Below, one piece after another: positions 32,286 through 40,837 of a stretch of DNA of 43,063 nucleotides. The notes under the pieces were generated by a model that worked only from the letters and a program-made list of their open reading frames with translations, was not told where the DNA came from and made no database searches. The position numbers and the translations under genes were made by a program. The stretch covers positions 1 to 43,063 of the forward strand of contig JAIPJN010000003.1 of NCBI GenBank assembly GCA_021734125.1, read 5' to 3'. The DNA comes from Patescibacteria group bacterium. GTDB lineage: Bacteria; Patescibacteriota; Patescibacteriia; JAGPKW01. Numbering within the stretch: position 1 is the first letter of the stretch; the number at the start of each line of letters is the position of its first letter.

Positions 32286-32335
32286 AATTATGATTTTAAA
32301 AGTTAATGATATCTATATTATTAGCAGAATATAAG

Positions 32336-33931
32336 CTAAAAATCAATTTTTTTATTTAAAATATTTTTATCTAAATAAGTAATATAAACTATAATAAAGC
32401 CTATTCCTAGAGGATGATTTAAATATGGCGTAAAAAAGTTAACTACTAAAATAAATAAAAATGATAAAGTAAGTCCAAAAGCAACAATTCTATAATCCTC
32501 TTTTTTTATTTTATTTATATTTTTTATAGATAAATACAATAAAGCTAGTATAAAATATATAAAAATCAAAAATCCAAATATTCCAAATTTTAGTAATGTA
32601 TCAAAATAACCCCATTCTAAAGCGTAAGTTGTATACATACCCCCAACATTTTTTGCAACATTAGTAGGATCAGCACTTTCATAAGTTATTTTATATCCAA
32701 ATCCACCACCTAAAATAAAATTGTTTTTTATTTCTTCATAAAGTGGTTTAAGCATATTTATTCTAGACGACCCTGCAGCTTCTTGAGTCGGATTAGAAAG
32801 TCTTTCATTTAACCCTTTTGTAAAATTTGATGAAGATCCTGGAGGAAAATTAGTAAAAACAAATATAAATCCATAAGCTATTAAAAATGAAGTTATTCCG
32901 AGTAAAAATGTCCTAAAAAAAGAATAAAATAATTTACTTTTTTTATCTCTTATTATAAATAAAATGACAAAAATTGATATAAAAGAAGCAATAATTCCAA
33001 CCCAAAAACTTCTTGAAAAAGAAAGTATAGTGGAAATTGAAGCAAGAGTTAATAATAATATAAAGAGTTTATTTTTATCTGTTATTTTTTTTATTTTTAT
33101 CCTTGAATATGAAAATTTATAAGCAAAAATAGAAATTAAAAAAATAATCAATCCAGAAATATATATTTGAGATTGCATAAAAATTCTAGAAAAACCATAA
33201 GACATACTAGTAACTTCAGCTATTCCAAAATCAAAAAGCCAACTATAAAGATTTGATAAATAAAAAGGATTTACATGAGAAAAAATCCATAATAAAAATA
33301 AAGTAAAAAACATCAAAATCAAACTAGAAGCAACAGATAAAGATAATAAATCATAATAATCATCTTCTTTTTTAAATAAATCATAAAAAGGTAATAAATA
33401 TAGAAGAAATAAAAAACCATTCATATCAAAAAAAGTATCAGAAAAACCATTTCCATTTAATATTCCTAATATAAAAGCAAATAATAAAACAAGAAAAAAT
33501 ATGAAATAATATTTAAAAAATCTTGATTTTCTAAATGAAAAATAATTAATTTTTTTATTAACCAATAATTTTTGATCATTACTAAATTTATTATTAATAA
33601 TATCAATCAACAATTTTGAAAACCAAATTGATAAAATAATAACGAAAAATGCAATTCTTAAAGAAATTTGAAATCCAGAAAATTCAAAAAATAAAATATA
33701 ACCTTTAGAACTTATAATTAATTCAGCTAGAGCAATAAGCATACCTGCTTTTAGATTTTTATATGAAACTATAAAAAATATAATTACATAAACAAAAAAA
33801 GCTATATTATTAAAATCTTGATATAAATAAGCAATAAAAGAAAAAATTAAAGTTAAAACAGAAAATAATACAGTATAAGTAAAATAATCACTCTTAAAAA
33901 TTTTATTAATTGAAAGTTTTTCTAAAATCAT
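32336..33931 (-). CDS. O-antigen ligase/polymerase-family membrane protein
   Basis: A 531-residue polytopic protein with about 12 hydrophobic helices. A large polar loop in the second half carries GGGFGYKITYES and WGYFDTLLKFGIFGF. With an upstream SFSRSFWVG segment, this matches the Wzy_C / O-antigen ligase superfamily (PF04932). Such proteins polymerise or transfer lipid-linked sugar chains outside the membrane. It lies ten bases after the GT2 gene and ends in TAG, the only TAG I noted. The operon order is GT4, GT2, polymerase. Confidence 0.85.
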   Translation of the reverse strand: MILEKLSINKIFKSDYFTYTVLFSVLTLIFSFIAYLYQDFNNIAFFVYVIIFFIVSYKNLKAGMLIALAELIISSKGYILFFEFSGFQISLRIAFFVIILSIWFSKLLIDIINNKFSNDQKLLVNKKINYFSFRKSRFFKYYFIFFLVLLFAFILGILNGNGFSDTFFDMNGFLFLLYLLPFYDLFKKEDDYYDLLSLSVASSLILMFFTLFLLWIFSHVNPFYLSNLYSWLFDFGIAEVTSMSYGFSRIFMQSQIYISGLIIFLISIFAYKFSYSRIKIKKITDKNKLFILLLTLASISTILSFSRSFWVGIIASFISIFVILFIIRDKKSKLFYSFFRTFLLGITSFLIAYGFIFVFTNFPPGSSSNFTKGLNERLSNPTQEAAGSSRINMLKPLYEEIKNNFILGGGFGYKITYESADPTNVAKNVGGMYTTYALEWGYFDTLLKFGIFGFLIFIYFILALLYLSIKNINKIKKEDYRIVAFGLTLSFLFILVVNFFTPYLNHPLGIGFIIVYITYLDKNILNKKIDF

Positions 33932-33941
33932 TATATATAAA

Positions 33942-34838
33942 TTAAATTTTACCTTGTCCTCTTGGTTTTATTTTAAATATTTTTACCAAAAAAGACAAAA
34001 AGATACTAATAAAAGAAAAAATATAAATAAAAAAATATGGTATTTTAGAAAAATATTTCTTTGAATATATTTTCATACCCTTATTAAATCTTTTTTGTTT
34101 TTTTATAGATTCTACTTGATTAAAACTTCTTCCTTCATAATGAATAACTTCTGAAGTAGGAGTGTAAATTATTTTTTTTCCTAAATCATAAACTTTTTTA
34201 CAAAGATCTACATCCTCCCACCATAAAAAATAATCTAAATTCCAACCACCAATATTTTTTATAAAATTAGATCTTGCAAAAATGAATGCACCCATAATTT
34301 GATCTACTTTAGATTCTTTAGAATAATCAAAATCTGATAAAAAATATTTTTTAAAAAGCTTAGTTTTGCTAAATAAATGATGCAATTTAAGAAGTACACA
34401 AATGTTTATAATTGGAGTTGGTAATCCTTTTACGTTGTGCTGAATATCCCCTTCTTTATATTTTAATTTTGTGGTTGATAATACAATATCTTTTTCTTTA
34501 TCTTCCATAAAATTAAACATTTTATAAAAAGTATTTTCTGTAATTTCCATATCAGGGTTCATAAATAAAATATATTTACTATCTGATTTTTTAATACCTA
34601 TATTATTTCCTAAACTAAAACCATTATTTTTTTTAGTATCCAAAACTTCTAATAATCCTCTATTTATTTCATTTTTAAAATTTTCTTTCAACAAAAAAAC
34701 AGTATTATCAGAAGAATTATTATCTACAACAATAACTTTATAATCTAAATTTTTTGTAAAATTAAAAATAGATTGAAGATTTTTTATCAACAATGAAGAA
34801 ACGTTCCAAGTAACAATTATAGTATCTAAATCTCTCAT
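33942..34838 (-). CDS. Glycosyltransferase family 2 (rhamnosyltransferase-like)
   Basis: A 298-residue inverting GT-A glycosyltransferase. It has the N-terminal TIIVTWNVSSLL, the nucleotide-binding VVDNNSSDNT, the NPDMEI (DxD-equivalent) and the acceptor-side WWEDVDLC. A C-terminal amphipathic or membrane helix (IFSFISIFLSFLVKIF) would hold it at the membrane. The closest named types are rhamnosyltransferases, which would agree with RmlD elsewhere in the window. Its start overlaps the stop of the GT4 gene (ATGA). Confidence 0.88.
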   Translation of the reverse strand: MRDLDTIIVTWNVSSLLIKNLQSIFNFTKNLDYKVIVVDNNSSDNTVFLLKENFKNEINRGLLEVLDTKKNNGFSLGNNIGIKKSDSKYILFMNPDMEITENTFYKMFNFMEDKEKDIVLSTTKLKYKEGDIQHNVKGLPTPIINICVLLKLHHLFSKTKLFKKYFLSDFDYSKESKVDQIMGAFIFARSNFIKNIGGWNLDYFLWWEDVDLCKKVYDLGKKIIYTPTSEVIHYEGRSFNQVESIKKQKRFNKGMKIYSKKYFSKIPYFFIYIFSFISIFLSFLVKIFKIKPRGQGKI

Positions 34839-35965
34839 TTTTTGTATATTTCAATAGTTTTCTTAGCTATTTTATTCCAATTTAATTCTTTTTCTGCAAA
34901 ATTATAAGCATTTTTAGAAATTTCATTTAATTTTGAAGAATTATTATAAATTTTTAAAATTTTATCTGCCAAATCTTTATAATCAGAAGTCTTAAAAGTA
35001 TAACCATTATATGAATCTATTATAATAGAAGTAAAAGCATTAAGAGATGATGTAATAACAGGTGTATTAAATGCAAAAGCAGTATGAATAGCTCCACTTT
35101 GATAAATATTTTTATACGGATAACAAGCTAAATCAGATGCATTAAAAAATTTAGAAATTTCATTTATTTTTATATATTCTGGGAATAAATAAAATCTGTC
35201 TTTTAAATCTTTATTTAATAAATCTAAAACATATTTATCTACAATTTTTCCAGAAATTAAAAGACAAATATTTTCAGGTAAATGAGATAAAGATTTAATT
35301 AAAACATCTAAACCTTTATAATTTCTTATATAACCAAAAAATAATATATAAAATTTATCTTCTGGTATTTCTAATAATTCCCTTGCTTCTTTTTTTGTGT
35401 AAATTTTATTAAAATCCCTAAAATTTAAATAATTTCCATGAGGTATTACGAAAATTTTTTCTTGCTTAATATCAAAAATATTAATAATATCTGTTTTTAT
35501 ATAATCTAAGTGAACTATAATTTTATTAAAAGAATTATAAAATTTTTTGTATTTTTTAAATAAATGGCTTTTTGAAAAACTTTTTAAATCATATTCTAAA
35601 GGAATTAAATCATGAACTGTAAATACTATAGGTTTTCTATAAAAAAACTTTAAACATTTTATAAAAAATGAATCAAATTTAACACTTATAGGCCATTGAA
35701 AATGTATAGTATCATATCTCCCAAATAAAGCAGTGAAAAAAATAATACAATAATTCCAAAATAACCTAATTAATTTATGAAATATATTTCTTGTATCTTC
35801 ATAAAGCAATGGACTTAAAGAACATTTTAATTTAAAAAAAGAATATTCAGAAATATCAGAAGTAAGTATTTTTACTTTATTATTATCAAAAAGCGCCTTA
35901 GCAAAAGAGGCAGTATAATGAAGAATACCACCAGATTTTAAGGTATTTATAATTAATATTTTCAT
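34835..35965 (-). CDS. Glycosyltransferase family 4
   Basis: A 376-residue retaining GT-B enzyme. It shows the N-terminal INTLKSGGILHYT loop and HDLIPLEYD. The C-terminal donor-binding domain has FFGYIRNYKGLDVLI and YPYKNIYQSGAIHTAFAFN. It would add a sugar to a lipid-linked or surface glycan at the cytoplasmic face. It is the first gene of the three-gene glycan operon, and its TGA stop overlaps the next ATG. Confidence 0.9.
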   Translation of the reverse strand: MKILIINTLKSGGILHYTASFAKALFDNNKVKILTSDISEYSFFKLKCSLSPLLYEDTRNIFHKLIRLFWNYCIIFFTALFGRYDTIHFQWPISVKFDSFFIKCLKFFYRKPIVFTVHDLIPLEYDLKSFSKSHLFKKYKKFYNSFNKIIVHLDYIKTDIINIFDIKQEKIFVIPHGNYLNFRDFNKIYTKKEARELLEIPEDKFYILFFGYIRNYKGLDVLIKSLSHLPENICLLISGKIVDKYVLDLLNKDLKDRFYLFPEYIKINEISKFFNASDLACYPYKNIYQSGAIHTAFAFNTPVITSSLNAFTSIIIDSYNGYTFKTSDYKDLADKILKIYNNSSKLNEISKNAYNFAEKELNWNKIAKKTIEIYKK

Positions 35966-35994
35966 TTATAAATAATTTTATATAATATTTATCT

Positions 35995-36021
35995 GTAGTG
36001 GCCAGCTAGGCTTTCCACTAC
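35995..36021. repeat. Decayed palindrome family D
   Basis: GTAGTGGCCAGC..CCACTAC with the centre and right inner arm altered. The outer GTAGTGG/CCACTAC pairs remain intact. It lies just after the secA stop. Confidence 0.85.
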
Positions 36022-36029
36022 ATTATTTT

Positions 36030-38783
36030 TTATGCCCCACAACAATGTTTGTATTTTTTACCACTACCACAAGGACATGGATCATTTCTACCCACTTTTT
36101 TACCATGCTTATCTCTTAATTTTTCAGCATTTCCTTCCCGTGAACTAGTTTCTTTATTCATTTTTTCTCTAATATCATCTTTCTTTAAAAAAGCATTGAA
36201 TTGTTCTTTTTGTTCAGCTCCGGTCATTTTAATATCTTTTAAATTGTCAGCATTTTCTGGGGTTATTAATTTAACTTTAAAAATAGAGTAAACAATTCTA
36301 TTTTGGATATCATCCATCATCTTATCAAAAGCCATATAAGCTTCTTTTTTATATTCAACAAGAGGATCTCTTTGTCCATAACCTCTCAAACCTATTCCCA
36401 TTCTTATTGAAGATATATTTTCAAGATGTTCTATCCAAAGTCTATCAATAACTCTTAAAATAATATTTTTTTCTATTCCTCTTAATATTTCGGGAGTAAT
36501 ATCTTTTTCTAAAAGCGCATAAGAAGAAGCCGCTAAATCAAATAAATATTTAACGATAGCTTCTCTATATTTTTCTACATTCTTTTCATTTTTTTCTCTT
36601 AAATTTTGTAAAATCTTTTCCATTCCTGAAACTCCCTCTTTTAAAGGAAATATAGTAAGCATAGTTTCTGATATTTCTTTTAAATCCCATTCTTTAGAAT
36701 TTTCTTGTGCAGCATGAAATGTTACAACTTGGTTTATTTCAGATTTAATAAAATCTAAAATAATTTCTCTAGAATTTTCATTATTTTCTAATAAATAATT
36801 TCTTTTATTATAAATTAAATTTCTTTGATTATTTAAAACATCATCATATTCAACAAGGTGTTTTCTGATATCAAAATTATTCCCTTCAACTTTTTTCTGA
36901 GCAGATTCTAAAGATCTAGAGACTAATTTATTCTCAATAGGAAGATCATCTGGAATACCCATTCTATTCATCATATTTTTCATTCTATCAGGAGAAAATA
37001 TTCTCATAAGATCATCTTCTAAAGAAACATAAAATCTACTTTCACCAGGATCTCCTTGACGACCAGACCTACCACGAAGCTGATTATCTATTCTTCTAGC
37101 TTCATGTCTTTCTGTTCCAACAACATACAAACCGCCTAATTTTTTAACTTTTTTATATTCTTCATCCTCTTTTGGATTTCCTCCCAACATAATATCAACT
37201 CCCCTACCAGCCATATTAGTAGCAACAGTAATAGATTTAGATTTACCAGCTTGAGCTATAATTTCAGCTTCTCTTGCATGATTTTTAGCATTTAAAACTT
37301 CATGAGGAAGTCCTGCTTTATCTAATAATTTATCTAATAATTCATTTTTATCTATAGAAGCAGTACCAATCAAAACAGGCTGACCTTTTTCATATCTTTC
37401 TCTAATATCCTGTATTACAGCATCAAATTTAGCTTTTTCTGTTTTATAAATTTTATCAGACTTATCTAATCTTATAACAGGTTCATTTGTAGGCACTACT
37501 ATAGTTTCTAAATTATAAATTTTACTAAATTCTTCAGCTTCAGTTATAGCTGTACCAGTCATACCAGCCAATTTATTATACATTCTAAAATAATTTTGTA
37601 ATGTTATTGTAGCTAAAGTTATACTTTCATTTTTTATATCTACACCTTCTTTTGCTTCTATTGCTTGATGTAAACCCTGAGAATACCTTCTACCCGGCAT
37701 AAGTCTTCCTGTAAATTCGTCAACAATAACAATTTCTCCTTCTTTTATTACATAATCTCTATCAATATTAAATAAAACTTCAGCTTTTAAAGCTTCTTCT
37801 AAATGGTGAACAAGTAAAATTCCTTCATCTGTATAGATATTTGCAACTCCAAGCATAGATTCTATTTTTGCTAAACCTTCTTCAGTAAGTGTTGCCGTTC
37901 TCATTTTTTCATCAATATTATAATCAGTTTCTGCATTTAATCTTTTAACAATTTGAGCAAATTTATAATATTGATCTTTATCTCCACCAGAAGGGGCTGA
38001 AATTATAAGGGGTGTTCTAGCTTCATCAATTAAAATACTATCAACTTCGTCTACTATAGTATAATTTAATTCTCTTTGGACTTGATCTTCTTTCTTATCA
38101 ACCATATTATCTCTTAAATAATCAAAACCAAATTCATTATTAGTTCCGTATAAAATATCTAAATCATAAGCTTCTTTTCTAGTAACGGATGTAAATTTAA
38201 ATTTATAATTTCCAACAGTTTCAAAAAATGAAGAAGAAGTTTCTTCATCTTCATCTGTTTTTTCATTACTATCTAAAATTTCAAGTTTCATAGATGTTTG
38301 ATGACCTATAAAACCAACGCTAAGTCCTAAAAAAGTATAAACTTTTCCCATATTAAAACAATCTCTTTTTGCAAGATAATCATTAACAGTTACAATATGA
38401 ACTCCTTTTCCAGAAAGACCATTTAACACTCCAGGTAAAGTTGCAACTAGGGTTTTTCCTTCTCCGGTTTTCATTTCACAAACATAATTTTTGTGTAAAA
38501 AATATCCAGCTAAAACTTGAACGTCAAAATGAGTCATTTTTAGAATTCTTGTAGAAGCTTCTTTTGTAATAGCAAAAACATCTTCTAGAATATCTTCCAT
38601 TTCTTGTTCATAATCTTGTGATTCTAAAATTTTATTTTTATAATTATAAATTGCATTTTTTAATTCTATATCAGATAATTTACTATATTTTGAGGATAAA
38701 GAATTAACTTTTTCAACAATTATTTGATTTTTTTTCATTATTTTTTCATTTGGATCAGGAAAAATTTTATTTAAAAAAGACAT
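36030..38783 (-). CDS. secA: Preprotein translocase ATPase SecA
   Basis: A 917-residue motor that pushes preproteins through SecYEG. Walker A is MKTGEGKT and Walker B is VDEVDSILIDEARTP. The helicase-type motifs TNMAGRGVDI and RGRSGRQGDPG are present. The C-terminal SEC-C zinc motif is GRNDPCPCGSGKKYKHCCG. A short acidic, low-complexity insert (DEDEETSSS, about residue 175) lies early in the first nucleotide-binding domain. The start has no Shine-Dalgarno site. A TATAAT on the minus strand lies about 30 bases upstream. Confidence 0.97.
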   Translation of the reverse strand: MSFLNKIFPDPNEKIMKKNQIIVEKVNSLSSKYSKLSDIELKNAIYNYKNKILESQDYEQEMEDILEDVFAITKEASTRILKMTHFDVQVLAGYFLHKNYVCEMKTGEGKTLVATLPGVLNGLSGKGVHIVTVNDYLAKRDCFNMGKVYTFLGLSVGFIGHQTSMKLEILDSNEKTDEDEETSSSFFETVGNYKFKFTSVTRKEAYDLDILYGTNNEFGFDYLRDNMVDKKEDQVQRELNYTIVDEVDSILIDEARTPLIISAPSGGDKDQYYKFAQIVKRLNAETDYNIDEKMRTATLTEEGLAKIESMLGVANIYTDEGILLVHHLEEALKAEVLFNIDRDYVIKEGEIVIVDEFTGRLMPGRRYSQGLHQAIEAKEGVDIKNESITLATITLQNYFRMYNKLAGMTGTAITEAEEFSKIYNLETIVVPTNEPVIRLDKSDKIYKTEKAKFDAVIQDIRERYEKGQPVLIGTASIDKNELLDKLLDKAGLPHEVLNAKNHAREAEIIAQAGKSKSITVATNMAGRGVDIMLGGNPKEDEEYKKVKKLGGLYVVGTERHEARRIDNQLRGRSGRQGDPGESRFYVSLEDDLMRIFSPDRMKNMMNRMGIPDDLPIENKLVSRSLESAQKKVEGNNFDIRKHLVEYDDVLNNQRNLIYNKRNYLLENNENSREIILDFIKSEINQVVTFHAAQENSKEWDLKEISETMLTIFPLKEGVSGMEKILQNLREKNEKNVEKYREAIVKYLFDLAASSYALLEKDITPEILRGIEKNIILRVIDRLWIEHLENISSIRMGIGLRGYGQRDPLVEYKKEAYMAFDKMMDDIQNRIVYSIFKVKLITPENADNLKDIKMTGAEQKEQFNAFLKKDDIREKMNKETSSREGNAEKLRDKHGKKVGRNDPCPCGSGKKYKHCCGA

Positions 38784-38866
38784 TTTTTTCGTACATTAAA
38801 CAATTAATTATTATAATTTTACAATAAAATTACAGAAAATGCGAATATAAATAAAAATTATACAAT

Positions 38867-38890
38867 GGCCAGCCATGGCTGGCCACTACA
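38867..38890. repeat. Palindrome family D (CCATGG centre)
   Basis: Perfect GGCCAGCCATGGCTGGCC with right flank ACTACA. It lies between the permease stop and secA and shares its core with the copy at 10902. Confidence 0.9.
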
Positions 38891-38901
38891 TTTTTTACAA
38901 A

Positions 38902-40107
38902 TTATTCGTGTCTTAATGCGTCTATTGGATTTAATTTACTCGCCTTTTTTGCTGGATAATATCCAAAAACAATACCAATAAAAGCACATATTCCTAAACC
39001 TAATCCAATAGACTTCAAGGATAAAATAGAATCAAAACCAATTAAAGATGAAGCAATAGACGATAAACCCCAACCCATTAATATACCAATTATTCCTCCA
39101 ATTAAAGTTAATACAATTGCTTCAAGTAAAAATTGATTAGTGATTTCTTTATTTTTTGCTCCGATAGCTTTTCTTAAACCTATTTCTTTAGTTCTTTCAG
39201 AAATATTAGTAAGCATCATATTCATAATTCCAATTCCTCCAACTAAAAGTGATATTCCAGCAATGGCAGCTAAAACTCCAGATAATGTTCCCATAATAGT
39301 ATCTGTTAATTCTAATATATCTTCTTGAGAAATAATATTAAAATAATCTTGTTCATCTTTATTTATAATTCCCCTATTTTTCTCTAAAATATATTTTATT
39401 TCCTCTTCTTCTATTAAGGGATTAGCATCTGTAGCTAATTCAACAAACATAGCATTATAACTATCATTACCAGTTATAAATCTTCCAGCAGTATTTACAG
39501 GAAGAAAAATCCAAGAAGTCATATCATTCATTCCCGATGCTTCAGAATCATCAAATACACCTAAAACTAAATATTTAGTTCCATTTATTTTTATTTCTTT
39601 TCCAATAGGATCTTTATTTTCAAATAAATCCTCAGAAATTTCAGGACTAATTATTGCAACTTTAGAATATGCATCATTCTGTAAACTATTAAAAAAAACT
39701 CCGTTTTTAAGACCCATATTCATAGTTTCTAAATAGCCGTCAGGAATTCCTGTTATAGAATAAGTTTCAGAAATATCAAGATAAGAAACATCAGAAGATG
39801 CAGAAATTACTCCATAAGCATTTTCTATATTTTCTAATTTTAATAAAGATTCAACATCATCATAATTTAACATTTCAGGTCTTATATTATTTTCAAAAAA
39901 AGTAGGAGAATTAATGGCAATTGTTAAAAAATTAGATCCAACAGAATTAATTTCACTTTCTATTGATGAAGAAGCGCTTTCTCCAACAGAAATCATAGAA
40001 ATAACAGAGCCAATTCCAATAACAATACCTAAAACAGTTAAAAATGTTCTTATTTTATTAGTAAACAGTGAATTAAAAGTTTCTGATATTAAATCAAATA
40101 ATTTCAT
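38902..40107 (-). CDS. MacB/FtsX-type ABC transporter permease
   Basis: 401 residues. An N-terminal helix (about 20-42) is followed by a large extracytoplasmic MacB_PCD domain (45-265) and three C-terminal helices with the FtsX signature (NMMLTNISERTKEIGLRKAIGAK). It would couple ATP hydrolysis to movement of a periplasmic-type domain. It starts one base after the ATPase stop. It is the last gene of the three-gene operon, and a palindrome follows. Confidence 0.93.
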   Translation of the reverse strand: MKLFDLISETFNSLFTNKIRTFLTVLGIVIGIGSVISMISVGESASSSIESEINSVGSNFLTIAINSPTFFENNIRPEMLNYDDVESLLKLENIENAYGVISASSDVSYLDISETYSITGIPDGYLETMNMGLKNGVFFNSLQNDAYSKVAIISPEISEDLFENKDPIGKEIKINGTKYLVLGVFDDSEASGMNDMTSWIFLPVNTAGRFITGNDSYNAMFVELATDANPLIEEEEIKYILEKNRGIINKDEQDYFNIISQEDILELTDTIMGTLSGVLAAIAGISLLVGGIGIMNMMLTNISERTKEIGLRKAIGAKNKEITNQFLLEAIVLTLIGGIIGILMGWGLSSIASSLIGFDSILSLKSIGLGLGICAFIGIVFGYYPAKKASKLNPIDALRHE

Positions 40108-40108
40108 A

Positions 40109-40831
40109 TTAATTAGAAAATATTTTTTTAGTTTTTTGATTTTTATAATCTTCAGTTATCATCCCATCTTTAATCCTGATAATTCTATCAGCAGAATTAG
40201 CAACATATTCATCATGCGTTATTAAAATAATAGTAACCCCTTCGTCTTTATTTAATTTTTGAAAAGTCTTTAAAACAAAATCTCCAGTTTTACTATCTAA
40301 ATTTCCTGTTGGTTCATCTGCTAAAACAATTGAAGGAGAATTAACTAATGCTCTAGCAATTGCTACTCTTTGCATTTGTCCACCTGAAATTTCATTAGCC
40401 TTATTTTTTATTTTAGTCATATCAAACGAAACACTTTCTAAAAATTTTAAAGCAATTTTTTTTCTTTCTTTTATATGAATTTGGGTATTATAAATAAGTG
40501 GAAGTATAACATTATTCAAAACATTTGTTTTCCCTAATAAATTGAAAGATTGAAAAACAAATCCAATTTCTTTTTGTCTGATATTAGATAATTCTCCAGA
40601 GTCCATTTCTGATATATTTTTATTATTTAAAAAATAATCACCTGAATTTGCAGTGTCTAAAGCCCCTAAGATATTCATCATAGTAGATTTACCAGATCCA
40701 GAAGGCCCAATAATTGCAATAAATTCTCCTCTATTTACAAAAAAATTTATATCTTTTAATGCATGAAAAGAATTAGAACCCTTACCATAATACTTATTTA
40801 AATTTATACATTCAATAACTTTTTCTGACAT
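40109..40831 (-). CDS. ABC transporter ATPase (MacB/LolD type)
   Basis: 240 residues. Walker A is GPSGSGKST. The Q-loop is FVFQSFNLL and the signature is ISGGQMQRVAIARAL. Walker B is VLADEPTGNLDS and the H-loop is ITHD. The short stand-alone form partners with the FtsX-type permease immediately downstream. The six-base gap from the adaptor gene indicates co-transcription. Confidence 0.95.
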   Translation of the reverse strand: MSEKVIECINLNKYYGKGSNSFHALKDINFFVNRGEFIAIIGPSGSGKSTMMNILGALDTANSGDYFLNNKNISEMDSGELSNIRQKEIGFVFQSFNLLGKTNVLNNVILPLIYNTQIHIKERKKIALKFLESVSFDMTKIKNKANEISGGQMQRVAIARALVNSPSIVLADEPTGNLDSKTGDFVLKTFQKLNKDEGVTIILITHDEYVANSADRIIRIKDGMITEDYKNQKTKKIFSN

Positions 40832-40837
40832 TTTATA

